Positions 1 to 6,054 are shown, counted from the first letter of the stretch. The stretch: 10,159 nt of DNA from Bdellovibrionales bacterium (GCA_027320785.1 DAHVKR010000004.1:4774-14932); one strand, 5' to 3'. Notes: generated by a model from the sequence alone, not told the origin. A program made the numbers and translations.

Positions 1-636
1 GGTTATGATACGTATCTACGTGGAGTATCAGCTTATTCAACACTGGGATGGTTTGCTGATCCACTCCTTTCAACTATGCTGAGATACAGTGACGAAGACT
101 TAGCTGATACTCTTATCCACGAACTTGTCCACACCACACTCTGGATTAAAGACAACGCTCGCTTTAATGAAAGGCTCGCAAGCTACCTGGGACAAAAAGG
201 TGCCGAACAATTTTTTCTCTCTAAAGAAGGTCCCCAATCTCCTTCCTATCAAAAAATGCAGGATGCGACCCATGATGATCAAATCTTCTCTCACTTCATA
301 ACAGAGCAAGTAAAAGAACTCGACGAGTGGTACCGGTCACTAAAGCCCGAAGAAAAAACTGCCGAGAATAAAGAGGCCCGCATTAAAAAAATACAGGATC
401 TGTTTACTCAAAAAATTCTTCCTCAAATGAAATCAAAGAGCTGGTCACACTTTTCAAAAGTGAAATTAAATAATGCGAAGCTCATGATGTACAAAACTTA
501 TATGAGTGATTTTTCTGCCTTCGATCAGCTTTGGAAAAGTGTGAATGGAGATTTCACAATTTTCCTTGAAAAGTGTAAAACACTCAAAAACTCAAAACAT
601 CCTGACCAGGATTTGGCCCGCCTCAGTCAAACTTAG
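1..636 (+). CDS. Predicted zinc aminopeptidase (PF10023/COG4324 family), 3' part
   Basis: The reading frame is open from the first base, so the gene begins left of the window; 211 residues are visible. The opening residues (GYDTYLRGVSAYSTLGWFAD) match the conserved block of the 'putative aminopeptidase' family formerly called DUF2265. That block is followed by a zinc-binding HExxH motif, HELVH, at visible residues 40-44, and by FNERLASY, whose Glu57 is the likely third zinc ligand. Family members are usually 350-400 residues and often begin with a lipoprotein signal, so roughly the N-terminal 40% is missing here. The C-terminal part is rich in charged helices. Substrate and physiological role are not established for the family; 'aminopeptidase' is a prediction from the motif. 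It is the only plus-strand gene and converges on the lysozyme gene, the two stop codons sharing bases (634-635). An internal ATG at position 76 is not the real start, because the conserved block lies upstream of it. Confidence 0.85.
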   Translation, partial: GYDTYLRGVSAYSTLGWFADPLLSTMLRYSDEDLADTLIHELVHTTLWIKDNARFNERLASYLGQKGAEQFFLSKEGPQSPSYQKMQDATHDDQIFSHFITEQVKELDEWYRSLKPEEKTAENKEARIKKIQDLFTQKILPQMKSKSWSHFSKVKLNNAKLMMYKTYMSDFSAFDQLWKSVNGDFTIFLEKCKTLKNSKHPDQDLARLSQT

Positions 637-1517
637 AGGGTCCACTGCTGACGAAGAGCTTCCTTCGTTCCGTAGAACACATTCACGTCAATATAGCGAT
701 CTGTTCCAGGTACATTATACAAACAGCTTCCCGTTTTTGCGCAGTTAATGGCACTTGAAAATTGCCAAATGAAATAAGTTGGCCACAAACTATTTGGAAA
801 ATCAGGAATGGATGTTCTGAATCGCGCATACCACAAGCGACTCGCCCTAAAATAAGGATCTGATTTAAACGAATCAGAAAGAGCTTTTGTCACAATGTGA
901 TTAGCATAAACGACAGGCATCTTCCCTGTTTGCTCATACACGTACTGCATGAATTTCTGAGCATCTGCAATTCCCATCATATTTTTATCAGAAGTATCTT
1001 CTAGATCTAAAACCATTAAAGTGTTTTGTGTGTCACCAATTGTTTTCAAAAAAAGTTGAGCCTGCTGAATAGGATCGCCGGGTTTTCCTAAATGATATCC
1101 ACCCCATAAAAACCCTTTTCGATCAGCTATATCTTTTCTCTCTGCAAACTTCGCATCCACTCGAAGACCTATAGTCGCACGATGAATGACCCCCACAACT
1201 CGTTTATCAGTTGAAACCTTATCCCAATTAATCGAATTCCCTTGATAGCAATCAAGCAAGAGGGCTGTATCCGTTCTCTTCCAAGCTTGATTAAATTTTT
1301 GAGCATCCTCCGGAAAGGGCGCAACTGGAGCTGATTCCAATCCATTATCTTGCGACGGTGAATTTATATCTGATGTCGGCTCTTGAGTTCCAGGAGCCGT
1401 GGAGTCAATATCTTGCCCCACATCTGTTGGATCAAAAACACTCTTTCCACTATGAGAAGAACACGCGGCCAGAGTCAGAAAACTTGAAACACTCAGTAGA
1501 AGTATGATTTTTCGCAT
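633..1517 (-). CDS. GH25-family lysozyme (muramidase), predicted lipoprotein
   Basis: The 294-aa product has a lipoprotein signal: MRKI, a hydrophobic segment and the lipobox LAAC (16-19), predicting lipidation at Cys19. A Ser/Thr/Pro/Asp-rich linker (about 20-70) leads into a glycoside hydrolase family 25 domain (about 85-290). Visible GH25 landmarks are LLLDCYQGNSINWDKV (Asp89), GGYHLGKPGD (138-148), LDLED with the D-x-E pair Asp171/Glu173, IWQFSS (250-255) and YIDVNVFYG (Asp277). All acidic residues expected for catalysis are present. GH25 enzymes cut the MurNAc-GlcNAc bond of peptidoglycan. As I recall, the B. bacteriovorus exit lysozyme DslA, specific for deacetylated peptidoglycan, is a relative; I cannot tell whether this is its ortholog. 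Upstream of the ATG there is only a weak AAGAGAGA ribosome site, and it lies in a hairpin. Ser/Thr-rich linkers like this often tether a domain to the outer membrane. Confidence 0.88.
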   Translation of the reverse strand: MRKIILLLSVSSFLTLAACSSHSGKSVFDPTDVGQDIDSTAPGTQEPTSDINSPSQDNGLESAPVAPFPEDAQKFNQAWKRTDTALLLDCYQGNSINWDKVSTDKRVVGVIHRATIGLRVDAKFAERKDIADRKGFLWGGYHLGKPGDPIQQAQLFLKTIGDTQNTLMVLDLEDTSDKNMMGIADAQKFMQYVYEQTGKMPVVYANHIVTKALSDSFKSDPYFRASRLWYARFRTSIPDFPNSLWPTYFIWQFSSAINCAKTGSCLYNVPGTDRYIDVNVFYGTKEALRQQWTL

Positions 1518-1540
1518 TCTCTCTTTTCGGAAGAGATGCG
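1513..1540 (-). promoter_or_regulatory. Hairpin sequestering the lysozyme start codon and ribosome site
   Basis: On the transcribed strand, CGCAT (1540-1536) pairs with ATGCG (1517-1513, which contains the start codon), and CTCTT (1535-1531) pairs with AAGAG (1525-1521, the purine-rich ribosome site). This gives two 5-bp helices separated by a 3-nt bulge (AGA) and closed by a 5-nt loop (CCGAA). The fold would hide the translation start. Whether it is a thermometer, a target for an RNA or protein, or chance cannot be told from one sequence. Confidence 0.45.
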
Positions 1541-1634
1541 TATTTAATAAGCAGAAGTGTCGATACTTTTTACATTTCTAAATTTAAGTCGAGTCTTCTA
1601 TGTGACGGACTAGCACTAAGTCGTACAGATCTTA
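1541..1634. other. Intergenic gap between phosphatase-Nudix gene and lysozyme gene
   Basis: This short AT-rich stretch must hold the leader, and probably the promoter, of the lysozyme gene if that gene is not read from upstream. I found no convincing -35/-10 pair. An imperfectly placed inverted repeat, CTAAGTC (1616-1622) with GACTTAG (1639-1645), straddles the end of the upstream gene, but no T-run follows it, so it does not look like an intrinsic terminator. Confidence 0.4.
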
Positions 1635-2636
1635 TCAAGACTTAGAGGTGAGCTTTCGAACACTTTCAAAAATAGAATCATTATAGTGAAAATAAGAACC
1701 CAGATCATGGGCTGGGATCCATTTAACACCCTTGTTATAGTCTGCGTCCTGAACTTTTTCCGGATTCTTGAAATCTGATATTAGATCAGCTCTCACAAAG
1801 TGAGTCCGACACCAAACATCTTGACCATTCCAGTGAAAATCATACTCGCTGGTCAAAATGGGCTCTAGGGGACTCACATGATACCCTGTCTCCTCTAAAG
1901 TTTCTCGAGTCACACACTGAAGGATACCCTCGGCCTCTTCGATCTTGCCACCTGGTAAAAAATGATACTCGCGCATACTATTCGGATCAATTGCATGGAA
2001 AGTCAGGATCTGATTATCAGAAAGAACAATACCCGATGCTCTTTCTCTCACAGGCAAGTAGATCCACTTATAACCATCAAAGTTAAGACGGTATGTAATA
2101 CAATTAGGAATCGGGACCCCTTCAGGGGGCACACCTGGTAACCCATGCGTGACCCTTTTCAAAACTCCCCCATGAGTAGAAACCGCTATTCTTTTATAAC
2201 GAGGATTCTCTTTAGCAAATCTTTCAAGAAAACGAAGCACACGATTGCGAGCTTGTGCTTTCGTTTCTCCTTTTGGAAATTGAAAAGCCTCATCTTTCTC
2301 TTCATGTCCCAACCATTTTTTCCACATATCAGGTCCGACAAGCTTCATCACCTCATCGCGGTGAAGCCCCTCTGCCTCGCCAAGGTGCATCTCTCTTAAA
2401 TCTGCAGATTGAATCAAAGGCACTCGCCATTCCATCTGACAGTACTCAGCTGTATGAAAAGCACGCGTTAAATCAGAAGAAAGAATAACATCTGGTTTCC
2501 AGTGTCTTACCTTGTCAGATAAAAGCTGAGCCTGTTGCATTCCCTTTTCATTCAAACGTATATCTGTATGCCCCTGAAATCTCTTCTGAACATTCCAGTC
2601 TGTTTCACCATGACGAAAAAAAAGAAACTCAACCAT
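1635..2636 (-). CDS. Histidine phosphatase-Nudix hydrolase fusion protein
   Basis: Two enzyme domains lie in one 333-aa chain. Residues 1-195 form a histidine phosphatase (phosphoglycerate mutase-like) domain, with RHGET at 8-12 (phospho-acceptor His9), the acidic region LREMHLGEAEG at 80-90 and the second catalytic His155 in STHGG. Residues about 198-330 form a Nudix domain, whose Nudix box runs from Gly230 through Glu236 to REtLEEtGY (244-252); the Gly, Glu, Arg-Glu and Glu-Glu positions are all intact. Nudix enzymes hydrolyse nucleoside diphosphates linked to another moiety, and histidine phosphatases remove phosphates. A combined role in nucleotide clean-up or diadenosine-polyphosphate/oxidised-nucleotide breakdown is plausible. 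Mycobacterial MutT1 joins the same two folds in the opposite order. The ATG is the only reasonable start, since an in-frame stop lies just upstream, yet no Shine-Dalgarno sequence precedes it. The exact substrate is unknown. Confidence 0.9.
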   Translation of the reverse strand: MVEFLFFRHGETDWNVQKRFQGHTDIRLNEKGMQQAQLLSDKVRHWKPDVILSSDLTRAFHTAEYCQMEWRVPLIQSADLREMHLGEAEGLHRDEVMKLVGPDMWKKWLGHEEKDEAFQFPKGETKAQARNRVLRFLERFAKENPRYKRIAVSTHGGVLKRVTHGLPGVPPEGVPIPNCITYRLNFDGYKWIYLPVRERASGIVLSDNQILTFHAIDPNSMREYHFLPGGKIEEAEGILQCVTRETLEETGYHVSPLEPILTSEYDFHWNGQDVWCRTHFVRADLISDFKNPEKVQDADYNKGVKWIPAHDLGSYFHYNDSIFESVRKLTSKS

Positions 2637-2642
2637 GGTGCC

Positions 2643-2672
2643 ATAATATCATGTATTTTAAATAAGGCTCAA
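2643..2672 (-). promoter_or_regulatory. Candidate sigma-70-type promoter of the phosphatase-Nudix gene
   Basis: Reading the minus strand, TTGAGC (2672-2667) and TATTAT (2648-2643) are separated by 18 nt. They match the -35/-10 consensus at 4/6 and 5/6 positions. Only six bases (GGCACC) separate the -10 box from the ATG at 2636, so transcription would start at or next to the start codon. The gene lacks a ribosome-binding site, which is consistent with a leaderless mRNA. The -35 box overlaps the T-run of the preceding terminator. Confidence 0.5.
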
Positions 2673-2710
2673 AATAAAAAGGCAGATTCTGCACCGAAGT
2701 GCTCTGCCTT
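2671..2710 (-). terminator. Rho-independent terminator after the sigma/small-protein operon
   Basis: On the minus strand, AAGGCAGA (2710-2703) pairs with TCTGCCTT (2686-2679). Nested inside is GCAC-TTCG-GTGC, a stem capped by the very stable cUUCGg tetraloop, with an AGAA internal bulge on one side. The hairpin runs directly into TTTATTTT. It lies 28 nt beyond the stop codon of the 66-aa gene and should end that transcript. Confidence 0.92.
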
Positions 2711-2738
2711 CAATCAATAATATGAATGATAAATAGTT

Positions 2739-2939
2739 TTAATATTTTTTGTGAGTTTGGCGTTGCTCACGCCATCGTGTCATCGGAATAATCATGGAGG
2801 GCCGTTCTGGCACTTCTTCATCGAGCTTCATCATAATTTTATCATGGAGCTTACGATAGTACTGCGGGTCCATCGGGACCTCCACTTCATCTAAACTCTT
2901 GAGTAATGTTTGAATATCTGTCCGCGCTTGTGGTTTCAT
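2739..2939 (-). CDS. Small protein coupled to the ECF sigma factor (66 aa, unknown function)
   Basis: A 66-aa, highly charged protein with no predicted membrane segment and no Cys residue. Its ATG overlaps the sigma factor's TGA in the form ATGA, and GGAGG at 2951-2947 sits 7 nt before the start, so translation is almost certainly real and coupled to the sigma gene. Genes in this position commonly encode anti-sigma factors. However, this product has neither the HxxxCxxC zinc motif nor a transmembrane helix of the usual types. The central stretch MDPQYYRKLHDKIMMKLDEE (23-42) resembles the N-terminal helix seen in some membrane-bound anti-sigma proteins, so it could be a reduced, purely cytosolic regulator. 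That assignment is inference from context only; I do not recognise a family. Confidence 0.75.
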   Translation of the reverse strand: MKPQARTDIQTLLKSLDEVEVPMDPQYYRKLHDKIMMKLDEEVPERPSMIIPMTRWREQRQTHKKY

Positions 2940-3556
2940 CCTTCTGCCTCCATTAAGGTGTTAGATTCCATAAAAAATCCTCCTGTTTCCAGGGTCCATG
3001 TTTTTAAATCCTCACGATTCTCAAAAACTTCTTTCAACTTCATCAAAGCGTGTCGATAGTTCGCTTTGGCCGTGTCATATGGACATTCCATAATCTCGGC
3101 AATCTCATTAAAGTTTAAATCCTCATAAACTCTTAGAACCAGTGCTGTTCTTTGTCGAAAAGGAAGCTTTTCAACTTCTTTACTGAGCAAATCAGCAATC
3201 GCCGTATGAACAAGTGCTGACTCTCCTACGGGCCCTACGGATAAGTGTACGTTTTCGACATCCACTGTTTCACGCCGAGTTTCACGCAACTTATTACGAG
3301 CCGTATTCAAAGCAATTTGATAGAGCCAGCTTTTAAAGCTCGCGCGCCCTTCAAATGTACTAAGCTTTTCGTAAGCTTTAATAAAGGCCTCCTGAACAAT
3401 ATCTTCTGCCTGACCTAGGTCTTTTACGAACCTCAAACCCAAACGTAGTATGCCCCTCTGATGTCGTAACACGAGAGATGAAAAAGCTGACTTATCGCCC
3501 AACTTGACCCTCTCGACGAGTTCGAGATCCGCAAATTTATCGAGATCTCGTTTCAT
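2936..3556 (-). CDS. ECF (group 4, RpoE-like) RNA polymerase sigma factor
   Basis: A 206-aa sigma factor with region 2 at about 10-92 and region 4 at about 125-177, and no regions 1 or 3, as expected for the ECF class. Visible signatures are DIVQEAFIKAYEKL (52-65), the polymerase-binding part of region 2, FKSWLYQIALNTARNKLRETRR (74-95, regions 2.3-2.4), and the helix-turn-helix LNFNEIAEIMECPYDTAKANYRHALMKLK (147-175). A roughly 27-residue tail follows region 4. I chose the ATG at 3556 over an in-frame GTG at 3565, because AGGAG (3569-3565) is correctly spaced for the ATG and would overlap the GTG. It forms a two-gene unit with the 66-aa protein. In B. bacteriovorus an RpoE-like sigma (Bd0743, as I recall) also sits beside dgcB, so orthology is likely. 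Its regulon cannot be read from this window; I saw no clear ECF-type autoregulatory promoter upstream. Confidence 0.93.
   Translation of the reverse strand: MKRDLDKFADLELVERVKLGDKSAFSSLVLRHQRGILRLGLRFVKDLGQAEDIVQEAFIKAYEKLSTFEGRASFKSWLYQIALNTARNKLRETRRETVDVENVHLSVGPVGESALVHTAIADLLSKEVEKLPFRQRTALVLRVYEDLNFNEIAEIMECPYDTAKANYRHALMKLKEVFENREDLKTWTLETGGFFMESNTLMEAEG
2947..2951 (-). promoter_or_regulatory. Strong Shine-Dalgarno of the 66-aa gene
   Basis: GGAGG on the minus strand lies 7 nt before the ATG at 2939, within the last codons of the sigma factor gene. It is the main evidence that this very short reading frame is translated. Confidence 0.85.
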
Positions 3557-3564
3557 TAGACTCA

Positions 3565-3569
3565 CTCCT
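3565..3569 (-). promoter_or_regulatory. Shine-Dalgarno deciding the sigma factor start
   Basis: AGGAG lies 8 nt before the ATG at 3556. The upstream in-frame GTG (3565-3563) shares its first base with this site, so it cannot be served by it. The shorter reading is preferred. Confidence 0.8.
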
Positions 3570-3791
3570 GTCTATTTTTGGTTAATTGTGGAATTTTTTT
3601 CTAAAGTGACCCCCAGGCCCTTTCCCCCCAAAGTTGAACGAAAGATTTGTCATTCCAACAACTTCAGCGAACTGGAAAATTCGAAACCCCAAAACCAGTT
3701 CAGTCTTACTTAAGTAGAGTTGCAATCGAAGGGCCAAAAAACAGTGTCAGAACGGCACTAAATATTTGAATTTACTAACGATTTATGATTT

Positions 3792-3830
3792 CCATAAGAA
3801 TATATTATGGAAGCTTTATGGCTTAAAGCT
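3792..3830 (-). other. Two adjacent hairpins just downstream of dgcB
   Basis: On the minus strand, AGCTTTA (3830-3824) pairs with TAAAGCT (3818-3812) around a 5-nt loop. After a single base, CCATAA (3810-3805) pairs with TTATGG (3797-3792) around a 7-nt loop. A second TTATGG on the plus strand (3816-3821) would allow alternative pairing. They lie 18 nt after the dgcB stop and may stabilise the 3' end or end transcription weakly. No T-run follows, so a classical intrinsic terminator is not supported. Confidence 0.4.
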
Positions 3831-3848
3831 GTTACAATGCGCAGGTTT

Positions 3849-4778
3849 TTAAGGAGAAATGGTCACACGATTTCGACCATTTTGCTTACTGCTATAAAGT
3901 GCCTTATCGGCTCGATCAAATAAGACATCCCAACTTGTTTCATCTACTTTGCGTGCCGCCACACCAACAGAAACGTTCACGGGAATTTTCTTGTTTTCAA
4001 AAACAAAATCGGAGTCTTGAATAGTTTTTCGGATCCGCTCAGCAATATCGATAGCTGCACTAATAGGAGTCCCTACTAAAATAAGAACAAATTCTTCTCC
4101 TCCGTAACGAGAAAAAAAGTCATTCGCCCGCGTCAATTTCGTTGAAATCACTCGACTGAGCTCTTTCAAAACATAGTCCCCACCTGGATGGCCGTAGGTA
4201 TCATTTATCTTTTTGAAATGATCTATATCGAAAACGATTACGCTGAGGGGCTCTCCTAAAGTTTCAGATCGTTTCATCACTTCAGGGCCTCTTTCGATAA
4301 GCGCGCCTTTCGAATAAGCACCCGTTAAAGCATCTCTATTTGCTTTTTCGAAAAGCTCAGCTTGAGCCATAGCCTCAATGCTTCCCTTATCAAGAAACTT
4401 AAACACCACGTTGCCTGTTTTAACTTGATCATTATTTTTTAAAACCTGCGGGGCCAGGGGAACGAGAGGAACTCCGTTCACAACAGTTTTGTTTGTTGAG
4501 CTTAAATCGATAATAACAATCTCACCACTTCGGAATTCAATTTTAGCATGAGCTCGACTGACACTTCCATCATCAATGAATATTTGAGACTCAACAGCAC
4601 GCCCTATCACAAAGCTATCTTGCAATGCCCATTGCTTACCTTGATAGCCAGAAGGACCGATAAGCACGATAAGAACAGGAGCGCCACTTGAATTCGCAAT
4701 CTTACGATTCAACGTGGTTTCACTCGCCACTACTGTTTTTTCTGTTCGGTCATCTTTGAGTGAGGAGTCATCTGTCAT
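3849..4778 (-). CDS. dgcB: FHA-GGDEF diguanylate cyclase, DgcB-like
   Basis: Makes cyclic di-GMP from two GTP. With the ATG at 4778 the protein has 309 aa. A Thr/Ser-rich tail (1-30, containing DRTEKTVVASETTL) comes first, then an FHA phosphothreonine-binding domain (about 34-128) with IGR at 58-60, SVSRAHA at 72-78 and SSTNKTVVNG at 94-103. A helical linker leads to a GGDEF domain (about 149-309) with DALTGAYS, FDIDHFKKIND (metal ligand Asp184), an intact GGEEF active site (226-230) and an RxxD inhibitory site (217-220), so it should be active and product-inhibited. In B. bacteriovorus DgcB (Bd0742) is needed for prey invasion, and its FHA domain binds its own phosphorylated N-terminal tail; the same architecture is visible here. 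An in-frame TTG at 4814 overlapping the pgi stop would add 12 residues. Neither start has a clear ribosome site; I prefer the ATG. It is the last gene of the six-gene run. Confidence 0.93.
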   Translation of the reverse strand: MTDDSSLKDDRTEKTVVASETTLNRKIANSSGAPVLIVLIGPSGYQGKQWALQDSFVIGRAVESQIFIDDGSVSRAHAKIEFRSGEIVIIDLSSTNKTVVNGVPLVPLAPQVLKNNDQVKTGNVVFKFLDKGSIEAMAQAELFEKANRDALTGAYSKGALIERGPEVMKRSETLGEPLSVIVFDIDHFKKINDTYGHPGGDYVLKELSRVISTKLTRANDFFSRYGGEEFVLILVGTPISAAIDIAERIRKTIQDSDFVFENKKIPVNVSVGVAARKVDETSWDVLFDRADKALYSSKQNGRNRVTISP

Positions 4779-4810
4779 AAAGGAAATCTTACCGAATCGG
4801 TTCAGAACTC

Positions 4811-6028
4811 TCAACTAGGAGTCTTAAAATGCTCTCGAGCCAGTCTTTTGCCTAGCTCGACTCCGGGCTGATTAAACGCATTAATTCCTAAATGCTGTGC
4901 GACTCCCGCGACGACAAGCTCCATCATCATAAAGAAAAATCCTAGAGCTTTTTCACCAGCATGAGACTGCAGCGAAGCCTGAGTTTGAAGACAAAGAGAT
5001 TCTCGTCCTTTATGTTCAAGAGCTAACTGAGTCGCCTTAGCCTCAGCTGCGAATAGTTCTCCCATAGAGTGGCCTTTTAAGTACTCCGTTTCCGGGAAAT
5101 GAGCGCTCCGAAAAGGTTCCGATTTTTCCAATGAGCTAAAGCGGATAAACCAGTAAAACTTATCCCTCGAACCTTCCATCATCTGTTGTAAAGTTGAATG
5201 CTGATCTGTCGTTCCAATAGCAATGAACGGCGTGCTCGTTCGGGGAGCGGGGTTTCCTTTTACATCTTGCTCTTTTCCGAGAGATTCAGCCCAGAGCTGC
5301 TGAATCCAGCGCCCCAGAGAAAGTCCCCGAGAAGCATAAATCCAAAAAACTGTGACCCACTCATTCCTTTCAAAGCTCATCAGAGTCTGAGCAATCAATT
5401 GAGCAATCAGTTCTTCGCTCTTCAAAGCCTCTTCAGCTCCTTGGCGAAAAAGTGAAAGATCCAACCCCAGCAATGCCGCAGGGAACATCCCAACTGGAGA
5501 CAAGATAGAATAGCGTCCACCCACATCCTCGGGAATTTCCAACTGAGGATATGAATTTTTTTGAGCCCATTCCGTTAATGAATTTTTTCTTTTCTCTGAA
5601 ATAACGGCCACATAAGAGCTCAGTGATGTTACCTGTAAAACCATTTCAAGCGCACATAGAGTTTCGATGGTAGATCCGCTTTTTGATGTCACAATCCAGC
5701 CCGTGCGTTTTACATCTTGAAGACTCTCTATTTGATTTTGAAAATGAAGCGGGTCCACATTATCTATATAAATAACGTTTAAAATACCTAGCATTTCCGT
5801 TATCACCTGAACACCTAGAGAGCTACCGCCCGTACCAATTAAAACGATTTGGTCTACGTTCCCGCGCCATTGTTGAGCAAGCGCTTCGCAATCCGACCAA
5901 AGTGAAGATCGGCGGGGAATTTGAGCAAATCCCCACTCTGTTTGATTCAAAATTTTTTTCAGAGACTCACGGCTTTGCTCTAAGAGAGACGCGGGAATCG
6001 CAGAGCTCTGACTTTGAATAGAAAACAC
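4811..6028 (-). CDS. pgi: Glucose-6-phosphate isomerase
   Basis: Interconverts glucose 6-phosphate and fructose 6-phosphate in the cytosol. The 405-aa protein carries the phosphosugar-binding SIS folds: IGTGGSSLG at 64-72, SKSGSTIET at 115-123 (phosphate binding), and VGGRYSILSPVGMFPAALLG at 169-188. Catalytic residues are seen in QLWAESLGKE (Glu248), TTDQHSTLQ (His277) and NQPGVELGKRLA (Lys394). The protein is shorter than typical bacterial enzymes of about 450-550 residues, but all motifs are present in order, so it is a compact form rather than a truncation. The start is GTG, with AAGGA (6039-6035) 6 nt upstream. It begins 26 nt after the metallophosphoesterase stop, and dgcB follows 32 nt after it (or overlaps it, if the TTG start is used). 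Pairing of a glycolytic enzyme with dgcB in one transcript is unusual, but I see no direct functional link. Confidence 0.95.
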   Translation of the reverse strand: MFSIQSQSSAIPASLLEQSRESLKKILNQTEWGFAQIPRRSSLWSDCEALAQQWRGNVDQIVLIGTGGSSLGVQVITEMLGILNVIYIDNVDPLHFQNQIESLQDVKRTGWIVTSKSGSTIETLCALEMVLQVTSLSSYVAVISEKRKNSLTEWAQKNSYPQLEIPEDVGGRYSILSPVGMFPAALLGLDLSLFRQGAEEALKSEELIAQLIAQTLMSFERNEWVTVFWIYASRGLSLGRWIQQLWAESLGKEQDVKGNPAPRTSTPFIAIGTTDQHSTLQQMMEGSRDKFYWFIRFSSLEKSEPFRSAHFPETEYLKGHSMGELFAAEAKATQLALEHKGRESLCLQTQASLQSHAGEKALGFFFMMMELVVAGVAQHLGINAFNQPGVELGKRLAREHFKTPS

Positions 6029-6054
6029 TCAAAATCCTTATCTATGTAGTTCTA

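Larger units (their letters stand above)
3557..3848. other. Gene-free leader/intergenic region between dgcB and the sigma factor gene
   Basis: This is the longest non-coding stretch in the window. From the dgcB side it holds two adjacent hairpins (3792-3830), a 10-bp palindrome TACTTAAGTA (3707-3716), an inverted repeat GAACTGG/CCAGTTC (3669-3675 and 3695-3701), and a cluster of G-tracts on the transcribed strand (3629-3610). I could not find a convincing sigma-70 or ECF promoter, although one should be here because the sigma gene is the first of its unit. The only reading frames are short and carry no ribosome sites, so I see no hidden gene. Confidence 0.5.

Noticed and set aside
1616..1645. 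Inverted repeat CTAAGTC/GACTTAG at the end of the phosphatase-Nudix gene as a terminator
   Set aside because: The loop is 16 nt, the stem is AT-rich, and no T-run follows on the transcribed strand.
3557..3565. GTG start at 3565 for the sigma factor
   Set aside because: The only good Shine-Dalgarno overlaps this GTG and is properly spaced for the ATG at 3556.
3620..3660. ECF-type autoregulatory promoter (GGAAT followed by TCAA on the minus strand) upstream of the sigma gene
   Set aside because: The spacing between the two elements is about 14 nt and the -35 lacks the AACTT core, so the match is no better than chance.
3504..3713. Plus-strand reading frame running from the sigma gene into the intergenic region
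   Set aside because: It overlaps the sigma coding sequence antisense, has no ribosome site, and its translation shows no family features.
4779..4814. TTG start at 4814 for the DgcB-like protein, overlapping the pgi stop
   Set aside because: It has no ribosome site, uses a rare start codon and adds 12 residues before a typical acidic N-terminus; it remains possible through translational coupling with pgi.
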